Part shown: positions 17,934-25,212 of the stretch, piece after piece
Position numbering within the stretch: the first letter of the stretch is position 1
Layout of the letters: every line of letters begins with the position of its first letter
Source of the DNA: a virus
Direction: 5' to 3' (one strand)
DNA: 62,417 bases
Virus record (IMG/VR): IMGVR_UViG_3300022871_000020
Span: 1 to 62,417 of that record
Notes under the pieces: model-generated
What the model saw: only the letters and a program-made list of their open reading frames with translations
What the model was told of the DNA's origin: nothing
Database searches by the model: none
Made by a program: the position numbers and the translations under genes

Positions 17934-18377
17934 TTAAGTTAATTGATTAACTAATTCTGTTAAGTCTTCTAGTTGTTTACTTGAAAGATCTGATTTTGTG
18001 TCTTCTAAATGTTTAGTTATATTATTTATGCCAATTAACATCTTATCTTTTTCTTTATTTAATTTCAATATACTTGTTGTTATAATTTCAGGTATAATAT
18101 GCTGTTTATTATCAATTTTAAATTTATGATAATGAAGTTCTCCTAACACTCGAACATAATCTCCTTTTACTATATTATTTCTAGTATATTCAGCATTTTG
18201 TTTCCAAGCTTTAACTAAATGTTTTTCAGTTGATTGGATAAATTTTTTCTGCTTATTGCTATAATAAGATTTGTTAGTAAATAAGAAAAATTTAACACTA
18301 ACTACATTATCATTTAAATCTTCAGGTTCACTTCCTACATGTCCAATTAGTGAAATCATATTTTCGCAAGAACTCAT
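17934..18377 (-). CDS. ssb: Single-stranded DNA-binding protein (OB-fold SSB)
   Basis: 147 aa. The SSB OB-fold pattern is readable: MISLIGHVGSEPE at the first strand, VVSVKFFLFTNKSY, HLVKAWKQNAEY and KGDYVRVLGELHYHK. The C terminus is a short helical tail without a DDDIPF-type tip, unlike the larger SSB at 6.1 kb. Perhaps it has a specialised repair or recombination role. SD AAAGGATAC. Confidence 0.72.
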   Translation of the reverse strand: MSSCENMISLIGHVGSEPEDLNDNVVSVKFFLFTNKSYYSNKQKKFIQSTEKHLVKAWKQNAEYTRNNIVKGDYVRVLGELHYHKFKIDNKQHIIPEIITTSILKLNKEKDKMLIGINNITKHLEDTKSDLSSKQLEDLTELVNQLT

Positions 18378-18397
18378 GTAGTATCCTTTTTTTTGTT

Positions 18398-19072
18398 TTA
18401 CTGAGTTATAAGTGTCATTGGATTAACATATGGTATATATTTATTCAGTCTTGATATTTTTGAACATGAATAAATTTTAGTATCATGTTTTTCAGTCAAT
18501 TCCCCAATTATTTTGCCAATATTTGTATAATGATTACTAATATTAGCATTTGTTAATGGTATTGATTTAGATTTACTTTTATATTCGTTATGAAAGTTTT
18601 TATTATTTTCTTTATCTAAACACATATCAAAACCGAATAAATATATCTTTTTTAGTCCAATATAATTTGCAAACGATAAAGCTGCTGACCCTGTATTGTT
18701 GCATTTATTTTTCCCGTCGATTAATGGATAAAATACACCCTTCCTTTGTATCCTAACAATGTCAGAACTTAATGGTCTTTTTAATTTACCACCATATTCT
18801 TTTTCTAACTGAGTTAATTTAATAGTACATTTCAATTCATCAATATCTTTATAAAATGTATGCCAGAAATAACGATCCATAAATAATAAATAATCAGTAT
18901 CGACAATAGTATATGACATATTTGTACCGATAGTTGTATATAACTTATTTAATTCACTAAATTGAAATTTTGAATCAATTAGTTGTTTAATCGATGGTCC
19001 TCCACCAATTATTATTCCTGTTTTGTCTTTATGTTTATCTTTAAAATTGAACAATCTAGGTTGTTGTTTCAC
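18398..19072 (-). CDS. DUF115/6-HMPK-like Rossmann protein
   Basis: 224 aa with a Gly-rich loop IIIGGGPS, TIGTNMSY and NTGSAALSFANYIGLKKIYLFGFD, the pattern of the DUF115/MAF and sialyltransferase-like superfamily. This could be a glycosyl- or phosphotransferase acting on a sugar or pterin. GTG start overlaps the pyrophosphatase stop (GTGA); the GAGG of the dispersed repeat serves as its SD. Confidence 0.5.
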   Translation of the reverse strand: MKQQPRLFNFKDKHKDKTGIIIGGGPSIKQLIDSKFQFSELNKLYTTIGTNMSYTIVDTDYLLFMDRYFWHTFYKDIDELKCTIKLTQLEKEYGGKLKRPLSSDIVRIQRKGVFYPLIDGKNKCNNTGSAALSFANYIGLKKIYLFGFDMCLDKENNKNFHNEYKSKSKSIPLTNANISNHYTNIGKIIGELTEKHDTKIYSCSKISRLNKYIPYVNPMTLITQ

Positions 19073-19449
19073 TTTTGGCCTCGGACAATTCTTGATTTAA
19101 AATACTGTTCTTGAAATTGAGTAAACTCTCGTATTTCAGTATCCGAATAGTTTTGTCCAGGTTTGACAACAATTAATTTGTCATCATCATCATCTAATCG
19201 ATGTATTATTGCAATACATGACCCTGTGAATTTCTTGACTGGTGTACTAACGCCTAATACATATGCATCTAATTCTTCGCCATCGGGAGCTTTTGTGTTA
19301 GGTATATATCCATAGTTAACAGGATATGTATATCCATGTTTAGGATGTTTAGTACCTAACATTCTGTCCATCACTACAGATACTTCAGTATTGAGATATT
19401 GTTTTGAATAACTCATGTTCTTATTTTCAAATATAGGATTACTAATCAT
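19069..19449 (-). CDS. Inorganic pyrophosphatase-like protein (short family I)
   Basis: 126 aa. Clear family I signature: KHPKHGYTYPVNYGYIPN followed by DGEELDAYVLG, with the paired acidic residues that bind metal. Shorter than the E. coli enzyme (about 175 aa) but close to short phage and Firmicutes forms. It would remove the pyrophosphate made by the phage DNA and RNA polymerases. SD AGGAG. Sits between RyR and DUF115 genes, downstream of the ligase. Confidence 0.75.
   Translation of the reverse strand: MISNPIFENKNMSYSKQYLNTEVSVVMDRMLGTKHPKHGYTYPVNYGYIPNTKAPDGEELDAYVLGVSTPVKKFTGSCIAIIHRLDDDDDKLIVVKPGQNYSDTEIREFTQFQEQYFKSRIVRGQK
19073..19085 (-). repeat. Dispersed repeat, copy 4 (short, coding)
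   Basis: On the minus strand TCCGAGGCCAAAA, overlapping the last codons of the pyrophosphatase and supplying the GAGG used to start the next gene. Confidence 0.4.
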
Positions 19450-19457
19450 TTAATTAA

Positions 19458-19829
19458 TTACTCCTGTTTAAATTCAGCGATTTTGTGAGTAGTCAAGAAT
19501 TTAGTATTAATATAACCAACAGTCCAGATCATTTTTTGTTCATCAGTTAATTTACTATATGGAACACACCATGGATCAAGTTGTCTTTTGAAATCTCTAT
19601 GTTCTCCATATTTCCAACCGTCATTTTGTATTTTTTCTAAGAAATATTCATGAACATCAGGAGATTGTGCATCAGGGTTATTAACAATATAATTGAAGTT
19701 GTCGACTAAATTATTAAAACAATGAATGTCTAAATCTTTAAATTCTCGAAGTTCTGAACTGTATTTTCCCATTTTTTGAGCTTGAATTAAGTCGTATATT
19801 TTTCTGATATTGAAATATCTGTCTTTCAT
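19458..19829 (-). CDS. RyR-domain protein
   Basis: 123 aa. HEYFLEKIQNDGWKYGEHRD, then DPWCVPYSKLTDEQK, is the core of the RyR domain first seen in ryanodine receptors and common in phage and bacterial proteins; its ligand in phages is unknown. AAGGAG precedes the ATG. Operon partner of ligase and pyrophosphatase. Confidence 0.65.
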   Translation of the reverse strand: MKDRYFNIRKIYDLIQAQKMGKYSSELREFKDLDIHCFNNLVDNFNYIVNNPDAQSPDVHEYFLEKIQNDGWKYGEHRDFKRQLDPWCVPYSKLTDEQKMIWTVGYINTKFLTTHKIAEFKQE

Positions 19830-19850
19830 AAAAAATTCTCCTTATTAATA

Positions 19851-20021
19851 TTATTGATTTTTTCCAAGTATAAATCCAAATCCAAATGGAAAAACGAAAA
19901 AACTTAACATACCTTTGAATATTGTCCAATATTCTGTAGAATCAAAATTAATTGATTGACACATAATGAACATAATCACACAACCGTATATAATACTTAT
20001 GCTTATAAGAACATTTTTCAA
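19851..20021 (-). CDS. Small membrane protein
   Basis: 56 aa from TTG 20021 (AAGGTGG upstream), with two hydrophobic segments (VLISISIIYGCVIMFIMC and MLSFFVFPFGFGFIL). A longer reading would start inside the dispersed repeat and is less likely. Function unknown. Confidence 0.5.
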   Translation of the reverse strand: MKNVLISISIIYGCVIMFIMCQSINFDSTEYWTIFKGMLSFFVFPFGFGFILGKNQ

Positions 20022-20032
20022 AAAACACCACC

Positions 20033-20075
20033 TTTTTGACCTCAGCAAGACTCGAAAATCCGCCGAGGCCAAAAA
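20033..20075. repeat. Dispersed repeat, copy 5 (paired, 14-bp RNA hairpin)
   Basis: TTTTTGGCCTCGGC and GCTGAGGTCAAAAA face each other over a 15-nt loop in the gap after the ligase stop. As RNA all 14 positions pair (two G-U). This is the only copy with both arms complete. Confidence 0.65.
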
Positions 20076-20081
20076 TGTTAA

Positions 20082-21944
20082 CTATAAATTATTAAGAAAT
20101 TCAACAAACTGCTCGTAAGTAATAATCTTACAACCATACTTCTTAGCAGTCTTAATCTTATTTGAAGTTGAATTAACATCATTAGTTACCAAAATATTAA
20201 CTTCTTTAGTAACACTCTTAATAAACTCTAATCCGTTCTGTTTAGACAATTCAACCCAATAATTTCTAGGTTTACTATTCTTACCAGTAAAACAAACATT
20301 GATTTTTTTAACTTCCTTAATATATTTACTATCAATCATTTCATTTAATTCATTACTCACTTCTAATAATGGTCCTAAATCATCTAAAAATTCATATAAT
20401 AATATTGCTCTTTCTGGACCGACACCATCAATTTTCATTAATTCATTAACACTCATTTCACTCAATTCAAAAAGATCGAATTGTTTTAATATTTTTTTAC
20501 TCATTCTAGTACCAACACCAGAGATATTAAAAGACGATAAAATATTGTAATCATATATGGGTTTAGATTTAACTTTTTGTATTTCACAGATTAAATTATT
20601 AGCCGACAACTCAGCAAATCCACTCAATGTGATAACATCAGAATAAGTCAGATCAAGTATTTGTTTTAATGAAGTTATCCCCTTTTCAAGAACTAATTTT
20701 TTAATTGTTCCTGGGCCAAGTTCTTCAATACCAATTCTAACAACACTATCAGTTAGTACTTTAACGATTCTCCCTGCACATTGTCTATTAGGACATATTA
20801 AATTAGGCTCATCATAAACCAAAGAACTTTGACAATCAGGACATTTAAAGGTACTGATTACTGTTCTATTAGGATCAGTAGATTTTTCAACTATTCGTTT
20901 AAATTGAGGAATAATTTCACCACACCTCTCTATTTCAATAGTATCTCCAACACAAATATCATTATCTATAACATATTTAAAATTATGAAATGACATTTTT
21001 CTATTATCAATGCCTTCAATAACAACTTTCTCAACTATTCCAACGGGAGTAATTGTGTGTTTCCCACTTTGTAATTGAATATCAAGCAATTTAGTAATTC
21101 CAGTAGGATTACCAAATTTCAATGACATATTTCCAAGGTAATGATGAGAAGTTTCACCAAGACTATCGAAATATTCTTGATCTTTTAATTTCAAAACAAG
21201 ACCATCTAATGGATATTCCCATCCTTTTAACTGTTGTATATATTTATCCCAATCAATTAATTTTAATTGGGATACAGTATACTCGTTTGAATATTTTCTA
21301 TAATCAATAAATGTTAATATTTTATCAAACTTTGGATCACTAACCTCTTCTGTTGCTAGGAGACCAATTACGGCACTTCTGGGTATTTTATATTCTTTTC
21401 CATTCTTTCTTAATAATTCGTGTTTGTGTTGTTCAAATACATTCTTAAGAAGAATTATTTCACCAAGAACTTCTATTCTAGTATCTACACCCGTATACAT
21501 TTCAAAATTAATAAGAGGAAGTTTGTGTGTGATATTTTCACCAACTTCACCTGTGTCCCCTGAAGTAGATAATGTGCCAGTGTCTCTATCTATTTTACCA
21601 GCAATACCATCAAATTTAGGTTCAAGTTTAAATACTTCGTTTTTATCTCTACTTACAGATTCAGCCCATTTAATTAATTCTGTTGAGTAATAAAATTTAG
21701 CAAGAGAAAGCATTTTTCTTTTGTGAACAACTTTATCTAATTTATTATTCTTTGCAATTAGTGAATAGCTACCTTTAAAATCTAATATGGGATTATTTGG
21801 ATCACGAGTTTTTAATTGTTCAATTATAGTATCATAACCGTAATCGCTAATTTGGGGGTCATTCATATTCCAGTATTGAAAGTTAAAATATTTGATTTGT
21901 GCAACTAATCGATTTATTTCTGCAACATTAGATTCGTTAGACAT
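20082..21944 (-). CDS. ligA: NAD-dependent DNA ligase
   Basis: 620 aa; joins nicks using NAD. Adenylation Lys110 in KFDG, downstream GEVGENITH, OB region, a four-Cys zinc finger (CPDC...CPNRQC), helix-hairpin-helix repeats (VGPERAILL) and a C-terminal BRCT domain with KINVCFTGK. Near the bacterial LigA length (about 670) and domain order. SD AAAGGAAAA. RNase HI lies upstream in the same operon, fitting Okazaki fragment processing. Confidence 0.92.
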   Translation of the reverse strand: MSNESNVAEINRLVAQIKYFNFQYWNMNDPQISDYGYDTIIEQLKTRDPNNPILDFKGSYSLIAKNNKLDKVVHKRKMLSLAKFYYSTELIKWAESVSRDKNEVFKLEPKFDGIAGKIDRDTGTLSTSGDTGEVGENITHKLPLINFEMYTGVDTRIEVLGEIILLKNVFEQHKHELLRKNGKEYKIPRSAVIGLLATEEVSDPKFDKILTFIDYRKYSNEYTVSQLKLIDWDKYIQQLKGWEYPLDGLVLKLKDQEYFDSLGETSHHYLGNMSLKFGNPTGITKLLDIQLQSGKHTITPVGIVEKVVIEGIDNRKMSFHNFKYVIDNDICVGDTIEIERCGEIIPQFKRIVEKSTDPNRTVISTFKCPDCQSSLVYDEPNLICPNRQCAGRIVKVLTDSVVRIGIEELGPGTIKKLVLEKGITSLKQILDLTYSDVITLSGFAELSANNLICEIQKVKSKPIYDYNILSSFNISGVGTRMSKKILKQFDLFELSEMSVNELMKIDGVGPERAILLYEFLDDLGPLLEVSNELNEMIDSKYIKEVKKINVCFTGKNSKPRNYWVELSKQNGLEFIKSVTKEVNILVTNDVNSTSNKIKTAKKYGCKIITYEQFVEFLNNL

Positions 21945-21976
21945 AGTAATTTTCCTTTTTTTTAGTTAATAGTTGC

Positions 21977-22408
21977 TTACAAGTAACTTTTTATTTTATG
22001 GTTTCGTACAGCATCATTCGCAAGTTGATCAGCAAGATTATTATATCTATCTGTTGCATGAGCTTTAACTTTAAAAAATTCAACATCGTCAAATTTAGCT
22101 AACTCATCTTTAGTTTTCTGTATTAACTCTTTATTTTTAATTGCTTTATTCTTTGTTAATGCTCCGATTGAATATTGACTATCTGAATAAATTTCAATCC
22201 TTATTGAACCATCAACATTCTTTAATGATTGAACTGAAAGTAATATTGCATTCAATTCAGCTATATTGTTTGTTAGATTATCTCCGAGATATTGGGATAG
22301 GTGAAATTCTCTTCCATCTGGATATAATATTACTGCTCCAGCTCCCGAAGGACCTGGGTTTTTTGGCATCGTACTTCCATCAGTGTATATTCTAATTGTC
22401 TCGTTCAT
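21977..22408 (-). CDS. rnhA: Ribonuclease HI
   Basis: 143 aa. Removes RNA from RNA-DNA hybrids. Catalytic set visible: D10 in YTDGS, E51 in NIAELNAIL, D76 in YSDSQY and D127 in NNLADQLA, with the HATDR loop. Start chosen at ATG 22408, which overlaps the upstream TGA (ATGA) and is well spaced from GAGGA; an ATG three codons earlier is too close to the SD. Confidence 0.9.
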   Translation of the reverse strand: MNETIRIYTDGSTMPKNPGPSGAGAVILYPDGREFHLSQYLGDNLTNNIAELNAILLSVQSLKNVDGSIRIEIYSDSQYSIGALTKNKAIKNKELIQKTKDELAKFDDVEFFKVKAHATDRYNNLADQLANDAVRNHKIKSYL

Positions 22409-22785
22409 GCCGTCCATTCCTCATCTTCTTTAATAATTTGCCAACAATGGTCTTTTGTATGTATTGGAAATTCAATACAATTATCGCCATCACAATCACA
22501 ATTAACTGCCCAAAATGCACCCTCCAAGAATTGAACTATTCCTCGAAATGAAGATGTTGTTTCCCCACTATGAACTTGTTGTACTATGTCGTTTTCAAAT
22601 ATTGGAATATTATTAATATCCCTTTCGCCAGTGCATTGATCAATACTTTTAATATTATTGAAACTAAGATAATTAGCATCTAACCAAGGTCTTAATTTGA
22701 TTGGGATTTCTTTAAGAGTAAATGTTTCAACAAATACAGAATCGATATTTTTTGTTACTGTGTATCTAAATAGATTTTTATCCAT
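22405..22785 (-). CDS. YopX-like protein, copy A
   Basis: 126 aa. Central QCTGERDINNIPIFENDIVQ matches the YopX pattern (QxTGxKDxNGxxIxExDIV), then a beta strand GIVQFLEGAFWAV and a WxI tail. YopX proteins are small phage proteins of unknown role. Start at ATG 22785 is supported by alignment with the adjacent paralog (MDKNLFRYTV with MCKNTFKYTV). Confidence 0.65.
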   Translation of the reverse strand: MDKNLFRYTVTKNIDSVFVETFTLKEIPIKLRPWLDANYLSFNNIKSIDQCTGERDINNIPIFENDIVQQVHSGETTSSFRGIVQFLEGAFWAVNCDCDGDNCIEFPIHTKDHCWQIIKEDEEWTA

Positions 22786-22786
22786 A

Positions 22787-23140
22787 TCAATCTTTGTCTC
22801 CATCTAGTATTTCCCATTGCCGAGTTTCACTAAATACTGAAAAAGCAAATTCATCATTAATTACCCAAAAAGTACCTTCAAGAAATTTAACTGTTCCACA
22901 GAATAGATCACTGTCTTGATCATCATTAATTCTCTGTACACAATCATTTTCAAAAATAGGTTTTTCATGAGCATCATTTTCACCAGTGTATTGATGAATA
23001 CTTACAATATCATTAACACTACAATAATTAGCCTCTAACCAAGGTCGTAATCTATCGGAAATGTCTTCTATTCTGAATATTCTAATAAATTTAATATTGT
23101 CACGATTTCTAACAGTGTACTTAAATGTATTTTTACACAT
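22787..23140 (-). CDS. YopX-like protein, copy B
   Basis: 117 aa, tandem paralog of the gene below, with HQYTGENDAHEKPIFENDCV and FCGTVKFLEGTFWVI. GGAGG precedes ATG. The pair probably arose by duplication; function unknown. Confidence 0.65.
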   Translation of the reverse strand: MCKNTFKYTVRNRDNIKFIRIFRIEDISDRLRPWLEANYCSVNDIVSIHQYTGENDAHEKPIFENDCVQRINDDQDSDLFCGTVKFLEGTFWVINDEFAFSVFSETRQWEILDGDKD

Positions 23141-23152
23141 GATTGTCCTCCG

Positions 23153-23344
23153 TTAATCAAATTTAACTCCAAAAATTGTAAAGCATGGACTAACTGTTTT
23201 TACACTCCCACCAGTACTTGTTTTAGTTCTAGCAAGCCTCCACCCAAACACATTAGTTACTACATCATACGTTTTAAGATATTCGTTCCATAACCATTTA
23301 CGATAAACAAAACTAAACATTTTACATTTGATTTGATTTATCAT
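23153..23344 (-). CDS. Small unknown protein
   Basis: 63 aa, basic, Trp-rich. Its ATG overlaps the end of the phosphoesterase gene and has no clear SD, so translation may be coupled. No domain seen. Confidence 0.4.
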   Translation of the reverse strand: MINQIKCKMFSFVYRKWLWNEYLKTYDVVTNVFGWRLARTKTSTGGSVKTVSPCFTIFGVKFD

Positions 23345-23876
23345 GATTTATCACATATGTTTGATTAATATTGAGGGGTTTACTCATCATGATCTCAACA
23401 ACTTGGACAAAACTAACTGGTTTAAAATCATTACAATCAACACCAACATCCATTGATTTTCCTAACCCTTCTGTTTTACCATGAGCATGACCATACAAAT
23501 GCCATGAACCATAATTACTTGCAGGCCATGTCATCATTGGATAATGACAACAAATGACTTGCTGTTTATCAAATACTGTTTGCCAAATATGGGATCTCTT
23601 AGGTTCAGTACTCTTCTTTAACCAATAATCGTGTGATCCAGGAATGAAAATATGATTGCCATTGAGTTTTTTAATATAGTTTTTTAACACATATAAATAT
23701 TCTCTACTTGCTAAACAAAAATCTCCAACATGTATTGTCATATCCTGTCGAGTAACAATATTATTATGGTTTTGAATAATTGTTTTATCCATCTCTTCTA
23801 TGTCTGAAAATGGTCTATTACAATATTCAATAATTTTTTTATGGCCATAGTGTTCATCAGAAGTGAAATAATACAT
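23322..23876 (-). CDS. Metallophosphoesterase
   Basis: 184 aa with the calcineurin-like motifs in order: SDEHYGH, HVGDFCL, IPGSHDY, CCHYPMM and YGHAHGK, i.e. a two-metal phosphoesterase. Substrate unknown; phage members have been linked to nucleotide or RNA processing. ATG start overlaps the previous stop. Confidence 0.8.
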   Translation of the reverse strand: MYYFTSDEHYGHKKIIEYCNRPFSDIEEMDKTIIQNHNNIVTRQDMTIHVGDFCLASREYLYVLKNYIKKLNGNHIFIPGSHDYWLKKSTEPKRSHIWQTVFDKQQVICCHYPMMTWPASNYGSWHLYGHAHGKTEGLGKSMDVGVDCNDFKPVSFVQVVEIMMSKPLNINQTYVINHDKSNQM

Positions 23877-24193
23877 TACATACCATCTCTTTGTGTATTA
23901 GTAAAATATACCATATCATTAATCCCATGTTGTGATTTTAAATATTTTTTAAAACATAATTCACAAACTAATTCTTGCCCATGATCGTCAGTTGAATAAA
24001 AGTCATTTTCTGGTGTACATTGACTTACTTTTTTACATACACAGCAAAGACAATCTTTATACCCACGATCTTCATGGATTGTTCTAATGGGATCATTTAA
24101 TGAAATTTTACTGTCACAATTTTTCATTAATTCATTAACTCTTTTTTGTGCATCCGTCAATTTAATTGGTTTTTTCTTTTTGAGTTTTTTCAT
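23876..24193 (-). CDS. Small zinc-finger protein
   Basis: 105 aa: Lys-rich N terminus, then CLCCVCKKVSQC and CELCFKKYL, a probable zinc-binding pair of knuckles. Its ends overlap both neighbours, fixing it in the operon. Function unknown. Confidence 0.55.
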   Translation of the reverse strand: MKKLKKKKPIKLTDAQKRVNELMKNCDSKISLNDPIRTIHEDRGYKDCLCCVCKKVSQCTPENDFYSTDDHGQELVCELCFKKYLKSQHGINDMVYFTNTQRDGM

Positions 24194-24393
24194 AAATTTT
24201 CTCCTTTATTCTCAAGCAGATCTATTGTACTCAACAATGATTGATGCCAACCAAGCATGAAGAATTTGCCAGCAATTTCAAGTTCATGTTTTGTCAGTTC
24301 AATGTCATCAATATGATATCTCATGATTTTATTAAATCTTCTTTCTCCTTCGCTTAATTCAGTTACTGTGTTTTTAGTTTTATATTTTGGCAT
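24190..24393 (-). CDS. Small unknown protein
   Basis: 67 aa, helical, with AAGGAACCTAAGCA before ATG. First coding gene after the structured RNA at 24440-24641. No domain seen. Confidence 0.5.
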   Translation of the reverse strand: MPKYKTKNTVTELSEGERRFNKIMRYHIDDIELTKHELEIAGKFFMLGWHQSLLSTIDLLENKGENL

Positions 24394-24439
24394 TGCTTAG
24401 GTTCCTTTTTAATTTTAGTTTTTAAACGACTATTTTACA

Positions 24440-24641
24440 CCCAAGGAAAGTCGTCAACCTTTCGTATAGCACGAGTTTCAGCTAGTGTTCCCTAGTAGAA
24501 TGGTGAGGTTAGTGGATTTCCATCCGTCGACTTTCCCACGCCACGTCATCGGATAACCGATCATCCTACAAATTCAGTTATAGGAGTTGAACCTATCTCG
24601 GATCGATCCTGTAAAGCGTCACCGGTCGCTTTCGAACTGAA
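24440..24641 (-). ncRNA. Structured RNA with a tRNA-like 5' domain
   Basis: 252-bp gene-free gap. 5' part (24573-24641): 7-bp acceptor-like stem TTCAGTT/AACTGAA, a D-arm-like hairpin (AAAGCG/CGCTTT), and a T-arm ATAGG-TTCAACT-CCTAT with correct T-loop, but no normal anticodon arm and no CCA. 3' part: 9-bp stem pairing 24528-24536 with 24445-24453, enclosing GGAT-GGAA-ATCC and CTAG hairpins. Base composition is clearly more GC than the flanks. It may be a tRNA-like regulatory RNA; not identified. Confidence 0.5.
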
Positions 24642-24645
24642 TATT

Positions 24646-24777
24646 TTAAAACAAATCTATCCTTTTTTGAAGAATGTCAGCATACTTTGACATAAATTGA
24701 AACTGTCTACGGAGTAAATATCTTTCTTTTTGAGGTAAATTCAAAAAATTCGGGTTATTCGAGATAAAAGAAGTCAT
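24646..24777 (-). CDS. Small helical protein
   Basis: 43 aa from ATG 24777: the pattern LPQKERYLLRRQFQFMSKYA, then an acidic/basic helix, is like small phage proteins that are mostly one or two helices. Overlaps the end of the gene above. Function unknown. Confidence 0.4.
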   Translation of the reverse strand: MTSFISNNPNFLNLPQKERYLLRRQFQFMSKYADILQKRIDLF

Positions 24778-25087
24778 AATAACTACCGTCAATTTTATTG
24801 ATACCATATTCAAGATATTTAACACTGTCATATATCTTACTTGCACAAATAAGTGCATCTTCAATAGTATAATAAACTGTAGATTGTCCCCAATTATCTT
24901 TCATATATTCATGTAAATCAGTTAAATTCTCTTCATATTCCAATTGACTAAAATTATCAATTGCAGAAACATGTGCTACTCGATATGCTATTCGTTTATC
25001 TTCAATAGAAACTTTAACTTTAGTTTCTTTTTCAATGATATAACTATCTGACGTCTTAAGGATATAAATTCCGTTGTCTTTGCTCAT
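24755..25087 (-). CDS. Unknown protein
   Basis: 110 aa from ATG 25087 (AGAGAGAATAAC upstream). The same frame is open up to an ATG at 25216, which has a very close GGGAG and would add 43 residues, so the start is uncertain. No domain seen. Directly downstream of the RNAP beta-prime C-half gene. Confidence 0.5.
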   Translation of the reverse strand: MSKDNGIYILKTSDSYIIEKETKVKVSIEDKRIAYRVAHVSAIDNFSQLEYEENLTDLHEYMKDNWGQSTVYYTIEDALICASKIYDSVKYLEYGINKIDGSYYDFFYLE

Positions 25088-25212
25088 GTTATTCTCTCTT
25101 CTTTTTAGTGTTTTTATTTGTTCATTGAAAGACGGAGGGTCGCATAATTGAAATTCTAGAGGGACAGCCATTTGTGGTGCTGACAACAATTCTGATAATA
25201 TACATGTGATTG

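Noticed and set aside
24440-24641. RNase P RNA, because of GGAAAGTC
   Set aside because: The string forms a simple 9-bp stem with CGACTTTCC; other conserved RNase P regions are missing.
24573-24641. A normal tRNA gene
   Set aside because: No 5-bp anticodon stem with a 7-nt loop can be drawn and no CCA follows; kept only as tRNA-like.
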